DNA of 64,000 nt from CAVSUZ01 sp963795415. Its GTDB lineage: Bacteria > Pseudomonadota > Alphaproteobacteria > Acetobacterales > Acetobacteraceae. Where the stretch lies: contig CAWCHQ010000001.1 of NCBI GenBank assembly GCA_963795415.1, positions 1,860,001 to 1,924,000 of the forward strand, in the 5' to 3' direction. The notes under the pieces are model-generated. The model saw only the letters and a list, made by a program, of their open reading frames with translations. It was not told where the DNA came from and made no database searches. Of the stretch, positions 1-7,725 are shown piece after piece. A program made the position numbers and the translations under genes. Numbering within the stretch: position 1 is the first letter of the stretch; each line of letters begins with the position of its first letter.

Positions 1-1311
1 ATCGCGCAACATCCGTTCGTCATGCTGGCGTTGTCGCCGTCCTATGCCGTGGCGCTGGGCATGCAATACAAGGCGATGGCGTTCATCGTGCTGGGCTCCG
101 TGGTACTGGCGGTGACGGGCGCCGAGGCGCTGTATGCCGATATGGGCCATTTCGGCGCCGGTCCGATCCGCAAAAGTTGGACATTCTTCGTACTGCCATC
201 GCTGGTGCTGAACTATTTCGGGCAGGGCGCACTGGTGGTGACGGATCCGAAGGCCGCGGACAATCCGTTTTTTCTGTTGGGTCCGCACTGGATCACGATT
301 CCTCTTGTCGTACTCGCCACATTTGCGACGATCATTGCCAGCCAATCGGTTATTTCAGGCGCCTATTCGATGACACGGCAAAGCATGCAGCTTGGTTTCC
401 TGCCGCGAATGACCGTGCGGCATACGAGCTCGCATACCGAGGGACAGATTTACGTTCCTCAGGTGAATTTGGCGTTGGCGATCGGCGTGCTGGTGCTGGT
501 GTTCGGATTTCGCAGCAGCGACAGCCTTGCCTCGGCTTACGGGATCGCGGTGACCGGCACGTTCCTGTGCACGGCGCTGCTTGCGGCGGTGGTATTCCGG
601 CGGCAGTTTAAGTGGCCCCGCTTACTGGCCATCGTGGTGTTCGGGTTTCTGTTCACCATTGATTTCATTTTCTTCTCCGCCAACACGATGAAGCTGGTTG
701 AAGGCGGCTGGGTCCCACTGGTTTTCGGGCTTTCGATGATGGCGCTGATGACGTCCTGGAAGGAAGGCCGCGATCTGCTGCTGGCGCGGTGGCGGCAGGA
801 CAGTCTGCCGCTGGCCTCGTTCCTGGCGCGGCTGCCGCAGTCCCGCACGATAATACGCGTGCCTGGGCTGGCGATCTTCCTGACCGGCAACCCCGACTAT
901 GTGCCGGCGGCGCTGCTGCACAATCTGAAGCACAACAAGGTGCTGCACGAGAGAGTGTTCTTCGTGACGGTGCAGAACCTGGATGTTCCGGAGGCGGGGC
1001 CCGATCAGCAACTTGAGACGGCGGAGCTTGCGCCGGGAATCCAGCGTGTGATTTTGCGTTATGGGTTCATGGAGAGTCCCGATATTCCACGTGATCTGGA
1101 ACGGCTTCGCGACCACGGTGTGGCATTCGATCCAATGCAGGCGAGCTACTTCCTCGGGCGGGACGTCATGGTGCCGTCCATGGCGCCCAAACTGCCGCTG
1201 TGGCGACGCTGGCTGTTCCTGCTGATGGCACGCAACGCTGTTCCGGCAACGGAGTTCTTCCGCATTCCATCGGACCGGGTGGTTGAACTCGGGGTACGGG
1301 TTGCGGTGTGA
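1..1311 (+). CDS. kup: Kup-type potassium:proton symporter, 5' end outside window
   Basis: C-terminal two thirds of a KUP/HAK/KT potassium uptake protein, which imports K+ with protons across the cytoplasmic membrane. The frame is open from base 1; 436 codons are present, so roughly the first 190 residues are missing. Family hallmarks seen are 'EALYADMGHFG', 'PSLVLNYFGQGA', 'FFLLGPHW' and 'YGIAVTG' in the membrane part, and 'HNLKHNKVLHERV' in the cytoplasmic tail. The protein ends 'VVELGVRVAV', the usual end of Kup, so the 3' end is complete. A small gene starts three bases after the stop and is probably co-transcribed. Promoter and start lie outside the window. Confidence 0.95.
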   Translation: MAQHPFVMLALSPSYAVALGMQYKAMAFIVLGSVVLAVTGAEALYADMGHFGAGPIRKSWTFFVLPSLVLNYFGQGALVVTDPKAADNPFFLLGPHWITIPLVVLATFATIIASQSVISGAYSMTRQSMQLGFLPRMTVRHTSSHTEGQIYVPQVNLALAIGVLVLVFGFRSSDSLASAYGIAVTGTFLCTALLAAVVFRRQFKWPRLLAIVVFGFLFTIDFIFFSANTMKLVEGGWVPLVFGLSMMALMTSWKEGRDLLLARWRQDSLPLASFLARLPQSRTIIRVPGLAIFLTGNPDYVPAALLHNLKHNKVLHERVFFVTVQNLDVPEAGPDQQLETAELAPGIQRVILRYGFMESPDIPRDLERLRDHGVAFDPMQASYFLGRDVMVPSMAPKLPLWRRWLFLLMARNAVPATEFFRIPSDRVVELGVRVAV

Positions 1312-1314
1312 GCG

Positions 1315-1668
1315 ATGGACGAACCGAAGCTTTCACGGGTAACCGCGCTGCTGGCCAGAGGGCCGGACGAGCCGAATGGGGACACGCGCTGCGGCATCGA
1401 GCTTGAAGTTTGCCTGACGCCGCCGGGCTATCTTTATCCGGGCGCGCAGCCGGGACGGGTGCGGCGCTTCTGGCGGGATCGCCCCGACTGGCTGGGGACG
1501 CTCCAGCGGATTGATGACGGACGATGGGGAATGCAGGCGGCGAGGAACCCCGACGAGCCGCTGCGCGAACTGGTGGGCCAGGTGTTCCGGCCAGGCGAGT
1601 ACATCATGTTGCGGCGCCCGAACGGTGAGGAACTGGTGTTCCGGATCGTCAGCGTGGAAGCCGTCTGA
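1315..1668 (+). CDS. small soluble protein of unknown function downstream of kup
   Basis: A 117-residue reading frame starting with ATG three bases after the kup stop. I do not recognise the family. The protein has no membrane segment or signal peptide, is rich in Arg, Pro and Gly, and ends in a likely beta-rich stretch ('EYIMLRRPNGEELVFRIVS'). The tight spacing to kup and matching codon use argue that it is a real second gene of the operon. A role in potassium transport is only suggested by position. Confidence 0.6.
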   Translation: MDEPKLSRVTALLARGPDEPNGDTRCGIELEVCLTPPGYLYPGAQPGRVRRFWRDRPDWLGTLQRIDDGRWGMQAARNPDEPLRELVGQVFRPGEYIMLRRPNGEELVFRIVSVEAV

Positions 1669-1771
1669 GCGGTCCGGGGCCCTCACCCGGCGCCGATTGG
1701 CACCGAGCCCGGGTGACTAGCAGGGTGGGCTTTCTCCCGCCAGCCGGCGGAGGCAATCTTCGTTGTGCGGC

Positions 1772-2008
1772 TCAGCCGGGGACTTCCTCCTTCTGAAGTG
1801 AACGTACGACGCCGAGTGACGTCGCGTCTGCCTGTGGGGCTTCCAGACGAGTTGACCGCGGCGCTTCTGTGTCATCGGCCATGTTCTTCTTGAAGGCTTT
1901 GATGCCCTTGGCCAAGTCGCCCATCAAGCCGCTGACCTTTCCGCCGCCGAACAGCAGAAGAACAACGGCGAGAACTATGAGCCAATGCCAAATGCTAAAT
2001 TCACCCAT
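1772..2008 (-). CDS. tatA: TatA/E twin-arginine translocase subunit, copy 1
   Basis: A 78-residue TatA/TatE protein, the pore-forming membrane subunit of the twin-arginine translocase. It starts 'MGEFSIWHWLIVL', has one N-terminal membrane helix, the hinge 'LLFGGGKVSGLMGDLA' and the amphipathic helix 'KGIKAFKKNM', then a short variable acidic tail. I chose ATG at 2008 because AGGAGG lies 8 bases upstream and because TatA proteins begin exactly here; a longer frame to 2074 adds residues alien to the family. A near copy lies upstream on the same strand at 2225-2476. No tatB or tatC is in the window. Confidence 0.93.
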   Translation of the reverse strand: MGEFSIWHWLIVLAVVLLLFGGGKVSGLMGDLAKGIKAFKKNMADDTEAPRSTRLEAPQADATSLGVVRSLQKEEVPG

Positions 2009-2168
2009 AACCTGACCCTCCTGAGCGGTGAGGTGGGCAGGTGAAATAAAGGCCGCAACCGATATTTCAGGCATACGGCCAGGGCTTACGTTGGATTAAT
2101 CGCCGCCTGATCCGTATCGGATGTGGACGATTTCAGTCCGCCGGCAACGGGTGGACGCCCAGCGAGTT

Positions 2169-2194
2169 GGCCGGGTCAACCCCGGCCATGACGA
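2169..2194. repeat. GGCCGGG hairpin repeat, copy 1 of 3
   Basis: Stem GGCCGGG / CCCGGCC (2169-2175 and 2181-2187) with a 5-base loop, followed by ATGACGA. The same unit occurs at 7615-7640 and, with a changed loop, at 47676-47700. It lies between the two tatA genes and belongs to a common class of intergenic hairpin in alphaproteobacteria. Confidence 0.75.
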
Positions 2195-2224
2195 AGGGGC
2201 GGGGGAACGGCGCGGCAGAGCCGC

Positions 2225-2476
2225 TCAGCTTTCCGATGCGACCGTGTCGCGCTGGGCCTGAGCCTTGGTGGCGGTGGCACCCGGACCGGAGATCGTGCCG
2301 GCCGGTTTTTCGACGTTGGCGGCCATGGAGATGTCGTCGTCCTCGGTCATGTTCTTCTTGAACGCCTTGATGCCCTTGGCGAAATCGCCCATCAGTCCGC
2401 TGACCTTTCCGCCGCCGAACAGCAGCAGCACGACCAGCAGCACGACCATCCAGTGCCAGATGCTGAAGCTACCCAT
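2225..2476 (-). CDS. tatA: TatA/E twin-arginine translocase subunit, copy 2
   Basis: Second TatA-type subunit, 83 residues, starting 'MGSFSIWHWMVVL'. The membrane helix, hinge 'LLFGGGKVSGLMGDFA' and amphipathic helix 'KGIKAFKKNM' are almost identical to copy 1 for about 43 residues; the tails ('TEDDDISMAANVEKP...') differ completely. ATG at 2476 is preceded by GGAGG with good spacing, which fixes the start although the frame is open to 2824. This is a tandem duplication. Several exported proteins in the window carry Tat signals (14940, 43364, 46463, 61423), but the tatBC partners must lie elsewhere. Confidence 0.93.
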   Translation of the reverse strand: MGSFSIWHWMVVLLVVLLLFGGGKVSGLMGDFAKGIKAFKKNMTEDDDISMAANVEKPAGTISGPGATATKAQAQRDTVASES

Positions 2477-2613
2477 GGTTCCTCCAAACTTCGGCCGCGA
2501 GTCCGATTGCGGCCATTCGTGCCAAGACATGGACCGGGGCGGAGCGGGATGCAAGCGCCCCATAAACAGAAGCGCTGAGCCTGCGGGTGGAGAATGACTT
2601 CGCGCCGCTGCTT

Positions 2614-4653
2614 TCATCGCGCGGCGCGGCCGGTACGGTCGCACGACCCCGGCAGTTGTGGCAAAAGCCGGTTCAGATCGCCGTCGGTTGTACACAGCAG
2701 ATAGCGCCGTGAGCGCGGGGTTTCCTCCCCACCCTCGGGAAGCGGCATTCCATCGGGGCCAAGCGGATAGGGAGCCAGACCAACGCCGCCATAAATCTTC
2801 AGCAGTTCCGGCCCGGCTTGCCACACCGCCGGATGGCGGCCCTCCTGCCGCGCCAGATCGCGAAACTGCCAGATCGCGGAGACACGGTCATTGTCGACCC
2901 CTACGGGATCACCCAGCGCCAGCAAAACCCGCTCCAGGCGCCGGAACGGCATCGCGGCCAATCCGCCTTCGCCCCAAACGACGCCGTCCGCCTCGTGCGG
3001 CAACGCCCCCAGCGTTCGAAGCCGCCGCGCCGTCTCCGCATCCCAAGGCCGCCATCGGACCCGGCAGGGCCGCACGAGCGACCAGAGTGCAATCACTGCC
3101 ACGGCCATCGTCACAGCCACGCTGGCGCGCAGGCTCCATGGCATATGACCTGAGAGGATGATCTCCCACCATGCGTTATTAGGGACGCCATGCAGGCGGC
3201 GGCGAAACCCGGCCAGCGCCAGCACGCATACCGCCAACGCGAGCAGCGAGGCCGCCGTGCCGGGCTCCACCGGACCCCGAAACAGCCGCGCGCGCCGGTA
3301 AAAGAACGATCTGAAGGGGGCGATGAGTGCCGCGGACAGGACCAGAACGGCCGCGATCCAGGCGCGCTCACCCTCACCTGCGATATAGGCCGCGCCAACG
3401 ATCAGCAGCACGACGGTGGTCCACCAAGCCAGCCTGACGCGCTGCGCCAGTCCGATGCCCAGAACCAGCAAGCCCGCCCCGATCAGCGAGGGCACGAACT
3501 GTCCTGCATGAACTGCGACTCCGGCCAGATCCGGGTCCGCCCAAGACAGATCCGGCGTCCTTCGCGACAACACCCCCACGCCGAGCAGGAGCAGGCCAGA
3601 GAGAGCCACCGATCCGGTCGCCGCGCCGACGGCGAGATCGGGCTCGCTCCAGCGGCCGATCGCATCGAACCCGGCGCGCTGCGCCATCCGCGACAGGACA
3701 TCGGGTCCGTGCAGCAGCGCCTCGTTCGTCCCGAACAGAATGCCCGCCAGAAACAGCGGAATGACGTAATAAAACAGCCGGAACACCAGAATGGCCGCGA
3801 TCACTTTGTCTGCCGGAAGAAACGGTTCGAGGCCGAACAGCATCGCGCTATCAAACACCCCAAGCCCGCCCGGCACGTTGGTCAGCAGCCCCGCAGTGAA
3901 CGACCCGACATAGATGCCCAGGAACAACAGCCAGGTCAGTCCCTCGGCGTGCGGCAGCAGAACCCAGAAGATTGTCGCCGCCAGAGAGACATCCGCCGTG
4001 GCCACCGTGACCTGGCCGATGGCCATTCGCCAGCCGGGAAGCTCGATCGGCTGGCCAAACAGGAACACGCGGCGAAGCAGGGCTGCGGCGCCCAGATAGG
4101 CAAGCACCAGGCTCAGCAAAATACCGCCGAGACCATACAGGACGCCGCGCGGCAGATGCTCTCCGAAATACGGTACCGCCTGTGACTGGGCGAACAGCAC
4201 GGTGCTTGCCAGCATCATGGCGCCCAACCCGAAACTCAGGCTGCAGAACGCCACCACTTTCGCGATCTGGACCGGCGTGAGCCCCCAATGCGAGTACAGC
4301 CGGTAGCGCACCGCGCCGCCGGACAGTGCCGAAACTCCCAGATTATGCGCCAGGGCGTAGGCGCAAAAGGACGCAAACGCGACCTTCCGGTAGGTGACCC
4401 GATGGCCGGCATAGATCGTGCCCAGCCGGTCGTACAAGGTCAGCACGCCGTACGACAGGACCGTCACGAGGAACGCCAAGCCCAGCGCGCGCGGGGTTAT
4501 GGCGCGCAATGCGTTTTCGATGTCCTCCAGCCGCAGCTGCCGGAACTCGCGCTGCACGGCATAGATCGCACCGAACAGCAAAGCGACGCCGAGAAGCGCC
4601 GGCAGATGCCAGACTGCCCGCGGAAGCGAGGCGGGCGAGGTGCCCGGACGCAT
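2614..4653 (-). CDS. MprF-like flippase with truncated lysyl-phosphatidylglycerol synthase domain
   Basis: A 679-residue membrane protein. Residues ~10-530 are the multi-helix flippase region of MprF (UPF0104-like: 'NLGVSALSGGAVRYRLYSHWGL', 'NVPGGLGVFDSAMLFGL'). From about residue 535 a cytoplasmic part resembles the first GNAT subdomain of the DUF2156 synthase domain ('LALGDPVGVDNDRVSAIWQFRD', 'WQAGPELLKIYGGVGLAPYPLG'). The protein then ends after ~145 residues, whereas MprF is usually ~840-870 long and carries a second, catalytic GNAT subdomain. No continuation is seen in 2477-2613. It starts three bases after the stop of lysK, whose product makes the Lys-tRNA used by MprF. It may flip lipids only, or be a decayed gene. 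Confidence 0.8.
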   Translation of the reverse strand: MRPGTSPASLPRAVWHLPALLGVALLFGAIYAVQREFRQLRLEDIENALRAITPRALGLAFLVTVLSYGVLTLYDRLGTIYAGHRVTYRKVAFASFCAYALAHNLGVSALSGGAVRYRLYSHWGLTPVQIAKVVAFCSLSFGLGAMMLASTVLFAQSQAVPYFGEHLPRGVLYGLGGILLSLVLAYLGAAALLRRVFLFGQPIELPGWRMAIGQVTVATADVSLAATIFWVLLPHAEGLTWLLFLGIYVGSFTAGLLTNVPGGLGVFDSAMLFGLEPFLPADKVIAAILVFRLFYYVIPLFLAGILFGTNEALLHGPDVLSRMAQRAGFDAIGRWSEPDLAVGAATGSVALSGLLLLGVGVLSRRTPDLSWADPDLAGVAVHAGQFVPSLIGAGLLVLGIGLAQRVRLAWWTTVVLLIVGAAYIAGEGERAWIAAVLVLSAALIAPFRSFFYRRARLFRGPVEPGTAASLLALAVCVLALAGFRRRLHGVPNNAWWEIILSGHMPWSLRASVAVTMAVAVIALWSLVRPCRVRWRPWDAETARRLRTLGALPHEADGVVWGEGGLAAMPFRRLERVLLALGDPVGVDNDRVSAIWQFRDLARQEGRHPAVWQAGPELLKIYGGVGLAPYPLGPDGMPLPEGGEETPRSRRYLLCTTDGDLNRLLPQLPGSCDRTGRAAR

Positions 4654-4656
4654 GGC

Positions 4657-6297
4657 TCAGGCCGCGTCGGCGGCCTGACCCGCTTGACGCGCCAGGGCCG
4701 CCTCGATCAGCGCGATCGTTTCCGCCATGCCGTAGAGGGCCACGAAGCCGCCGAAACGCGGCCCCTCCTGTTGGCCGAGCAGAACCTGATAGAGGCAGCC
4801 GAACCAGGCGCGCAGCTCCGGAAAGCTGTGGCGTTTGCCCACCTCGTAAACCGCATTCTGGATGATCTCCGCGTCGGCACCCAGTTCCATGCCGCGCAGG
4901 GTTTCGGCGAGGTCGGCCAGCGCCTCCCGTTCCATTTGGGTCGGCTGGCGGTATCGCTTCGCCGGCCGGACGAAGTCGCGATAATAGGCGATCGCGTGGT
5001 GGACGAGACCGTCCAGGAACGGCCGGCTCTCCGGCGTGGCGTCCGGCGCGTAGCGACGGATGAAGCCCCACAAGATCTCCGACGTCTCGGCGTTCACCAC
5101 GCTGGCCAGGTTGAGCAGCATGGTGAAGGAGACCGGGCTGCCGCCGTGATTGGGCAGACGGCCGGCGCGGATGTGCCAGGCGGGGTTGGTGCGCTGGTCG
5201 GCTTCGGGCTGGGCGGCCAGCTTCGCCGCATTGGCGAGATATTCGTCGGTGGCACGCGGGATCACGTCGAAATACAGCCGCTTTGCCCGCTGGGGCTGGC
5301 CATACATGAACTGGCCGAGCGATTCCGGCGGAGCATAGCGCAGCCATTCTTCCACCGACAGGCCGTTGCCCTTGGATTTGCTGATTTTTTGCCCCTGATC
5401 GTCCAGGAACAGCTCGTAGGTGAACCCTTCGGGCGGCGGGGCGCCGAGGATGCGACAGATGCGGCCGGAGAGGCGGACGGAATCGATCAAGTCCTTGCCG
5501 GACATCTCGTAATCGACGCCAAGCGCGAACCAGCGCATGGCCCAGTCGGCCTTCCATTGCAGCTTGGCCGCACCGCCGGTGATGTGGGTTTCGAAGCGCT
5601 CGCCAGTTTCGGGGTCCTGCCAGGTGACGGTTGCGGCGGCGGGGTCGCGGGATTCCAGGGGCACCTGCATGACGCGGCCGGTGTGCGGATGGATCGGCAG
5701 GATAGGGGCGTAGGTGGCGCGGCGTTCAGGGCCGAGGGTGGGGAGGATCGTCTGTATGATCTCGTCGTAGCGTTCAAGGACGCGGATCAGGGCGGCGTCG
5801 AACCGGCCGGATGCGTAATAGTCCGTCGAGGAGGCGAATTCGTAGTCGAAGCCGAAGGAATCGAGGAAGGCACGAAGGCGGGCGTTGTTGTGGGCACCGA
5901 AACTTTCGTGGCTGCCGAACGGATCGGGGATGCGGGTCAGCGGCTTGCCGAGATGCCGGGCCAGCAAATCCCGGTTGGGGACGTTGTCCGGCACCTTGCG
6001 CAGCCCGTCCATGTCGTCGCTGAAGGCGATCAGCCGGGAGGGGCGGCCGGTGAGTTCGGTAAAGGCGTGGCGGACCCAGGAGGTGCGGGCGACCTCGCCG
6101 AAGGTGCCGATATGGGGCAGGCCGGAGGGGCCGTAGCCGGTTTCAAGCACCGCGGTCTGTTTGGGGGTTTTGGCGAGGCGCACTGCGAGCTTGGCCGCCT
6201 CCTCGAAGGGCCACGCCTTGGGGAGCAGGGGTTGGGCGGGACCAGACAGGGGATCAGACACGGGATTAGACATGGGACCAGACATGGGACCGGACAT
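4657..6297 (-). CDS. lysK: class I lysyl-tRNA synthetase
   Basis: Lysyl-tRNA synthetase of the class I type (546 residues), which charges tRNA-Lys in many alphaproteobacteria and archaea. The HIGH-like motif 'PHIGTFGE' is at residues 61-68 and the KMSKS-like 'KISKSKG' at 304-310; 'AFSDDMDGLRKVPDN' and 'YEMSGKDLIDS' are also typical. The N-terminus is odd: a run of tetrapeptides (MSGP, MSGP, MSNP, VSDP, LSGP) encoded by 12-bp repeats, giving three in-frame ATG starts at 6297, 6285 and 6273. No convincing ribosome site marks one of them, so the start is uncertain by up to 8 residues. The mprF-like gene follows after three bases. Confidence 0.95.
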   Translation of the reverse strand: MSGPMSGPMSNPVSDPLSGPAQPLLPKAWPFEEAAKLAVRLAKTPKQTAVLETGYGPSGLPHIGTFGEVARTSWVRHAFTELTGRPSRLIAFSDDMDGLRKVPDNVPNRDLLARHLGKPLTRIPDPFGSHESFGAHNNARLRAFLDSFGFDYEFASSTDYYASGRFDAALIRVLERYDEIIQTILPTLGPERRATYAPILPIHPHTGRVMQVPLESRDPAAATVTWQDPETGERFETHITGGAAKLQWKADWAMRWFALGVDYEMSGKDLIDSVRLSGRICRILGAPPPEGFTYELFLDDQGQKISKSKGNGLSVEEWLRYAPPESLGQFMYGQPQRAKRLYFDVIPRATDEYLANAAKLAAQPEADQRTNPAWHIRAGRLPNHGGSPVSFTMLLNLASVVNAETSEILWGFIRRYAPDATPESRPFLDGLVHHAIAYYRDFVRPAKRYRQPTQMEREALADLAETLRGMELGADAEIIQNAVYEVGKRHSFPELRAWFGCLYQVLLGQQEGPRFGGFVALYGMAETIALIEAALARQAGQAADAA

Positions 6298-6300
6298 GGG
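6238..6300. repeat. 12-bp tandem repeat at the 5' end of lysK
   Basis: About five 12-bp units on the theme GGGACCAGACAT (plus strand) cover the first codons of lysK. Unit-to-unit changes turn some ATG codons into GTG or CTG. Change in unit number keeps the frame and adds or removes four residues and sometimes a start codon. Confidence 0.85.
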
Positions 6301-6527
6301 GGGTTACTTAGAGTGGCGGGGTGCGTGGGGAAAGCGGTTCCCCGCCTTCGGTTGAACATGCGGGATACCACTCGATGCACGGCCACGGCGGAACCCTCAC
6401 CCCCATTGGGCGAGCCGACCGGCGAGATAGCGTCGAGCACGGAGAGGGGGCTAACCAACCGGAAGCTTGAACGCGAATGTCGGCTTCGGGTCGGGAGCGG
6501 CTACCCCGTGGCCATTCAGAAACAGCC

Positions 6528-7464
6528 TCAGCCGTCGGCAACGCGACTGCCTTGCTCCCCTGGCGGGTGTTTCTCCTGCCAGTGCCGGGCGATATCGATG
6601 CGGCGGGCGATCCAGACAGCTTGTTGCGCGAGCAGGTAATCAGCAAAGCGCGCGACAGCCTGTGCTCGCCCCGGACGGCCGGCCAAGCGACAGTGCAACC
6701 CAATGCTCAGCATCTTGGGCTGGCCCGCTTCCCCCTCGCGTCGCAGCACGTCGAAGGAATCTTTGAGGTACGTAAAGAACTGCTCGCCGGAATTGAAGCC
6801 TTGCGCGGTGGCAAAGCGCATATCGTTGGTATCCAGCGTGTATGGGATCATCAACTGGGGCCGATCTGGTCCCTGCACCCAATATGGCAGGTCGTCGGCA
6901 TAGCTGTCCGAGGAATAAAGGAAGCCGCCATGCTGCATGACCAGATCAAGCGTGTTCATCGAGCAGCGGCCCAGATAGAAGCCTGGCGGCTCGGCGCCTG
7001 TCGCTTCCTTATGTAGCGCGACTGCCCGACTCAGATGCTCCTGCTCGGCCTCGCGGGAGAAATCTTTGTAGTCGATCCATTTCAGCCCGTGCGAGGCGAT
7101 TTCCCATCCCGCCTCCTTCATCGCCGCGACTTGCTCAGGCCCCCGCATCAACGCGGTGGCGACCCCGAAGACCGTTATCGGAATGGAGCGCTCGGTGAAC
7201 AGCCGCCAGAGGCGCCAGAAACCCACGCGGGCGCCGTACTCGTAGATCGAACTCCATGTTCCAGTGGCGCTGGCCCGGCCAGTGCGCCGCGCCGACAATT
7301 TCCGAAAGAAACGCCTCGGAGTGCGGATCACCGTGGAGAATGTTGCTTTCGCCGCCCTCCTCATAGTTGAGGACGAACTGAACGCAGATTTTTGCTCCGC
7401 CAGGCCACGCGGGGTCCGGCGTGTGGCGTCCATACCCGGTCATGTCGCGGGGATAGGAGGGCAT
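6528..7464 (-). pseudogene. PuuE-like polysaccharide deacetylase family gene, one frameshift
   Basis: Member of the polysaccharide deacetylase family close to PuuE-type allantoinases, metal-dependent amide hydrolases. The N-terminal piece starts at ATG 7464 (GGGAGG upstream): 'MPSYPRDMTGYGRHTPDPAW', then 'FVLNYEEGGESNILHGD' and 'GQRHWNME'. The match then jumps frame to 'SIYEYGARVGFWRLWRLFTE', 'AAMKEAGWEIASHGLKWIDY' and ends normally 'RIDIARHWQEKHPPGEQGS'. Both halves together make a full-length protein of about 310 residues. One extra base in the AA at 7250-7251 explains the shift: GAG-TTCG where GAG-TCG is expected. It is either a young pseudogene or a sequencing error; nothing else in it looks damaged. 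Confidence 0.85.
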
Positions 7465-7614
7465 GTTTCCGGCCTCCCGTTTGCAATGCTGATCTGGCCG
7501 CAACAACTACCCCCGAGCGGGGTGGGGCACCAGCGTGTGACCCGCTGCTTGACGGCTCGAGCGACGACGGGCCGTGAGCCAGGCTGAGACCGACGTTGTT
7601 CCCTTGTGGGAGAT

Positions 7615-7640
7615 GGCCGGGTCAAGCCCGGCCATGACGA
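7615..7640. repeat. GGCCGGG hairpin repeat, copy 2 of 3
   Basis: Stem GGCCGGG (7615-7621) / CCCGGCC (7627-7633), loop TCAAG, followed by ATGACGA, as in copy 1. It lies upstream of the SelA-like gene and creates a spurious N-terminal extension if the first ATG of that frame (7606) is used. Confidence 0.75.
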
Positions 7641-7725
7641 GGGGGACTTGATGCTCCGCTACCGCGATCTGCGTGTTGACGGCGTTCCGCGGGCGTTCCA
7701 GGGTTCGCGCGACGGAGGAGCCGGC

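Noticed and set aside
2167..2361. Small gene starting with 'MAGSTPAMTK'
   Set aside because: This N-terminus is the translation of the GGCCGGG hairpin repeat, a common false gene in alphaproteobacteria, and the rest overlaps tatA.
4288..6639. 783-codon open frame on the plus strand opposite lysK and the mprF-like gene
   Set aside because: Mirror image of GC-rich genes; the protein is low-complexity Gln/Arg/Gly-rich without family motifs, and the minus strand encodes clear proteins.
7606..7725. N-terminal extension of the SelA-like protein
   Set aside because: Runs through the hairpin repeat; ATG 7726 has a strong ribosome site and matches the family start.
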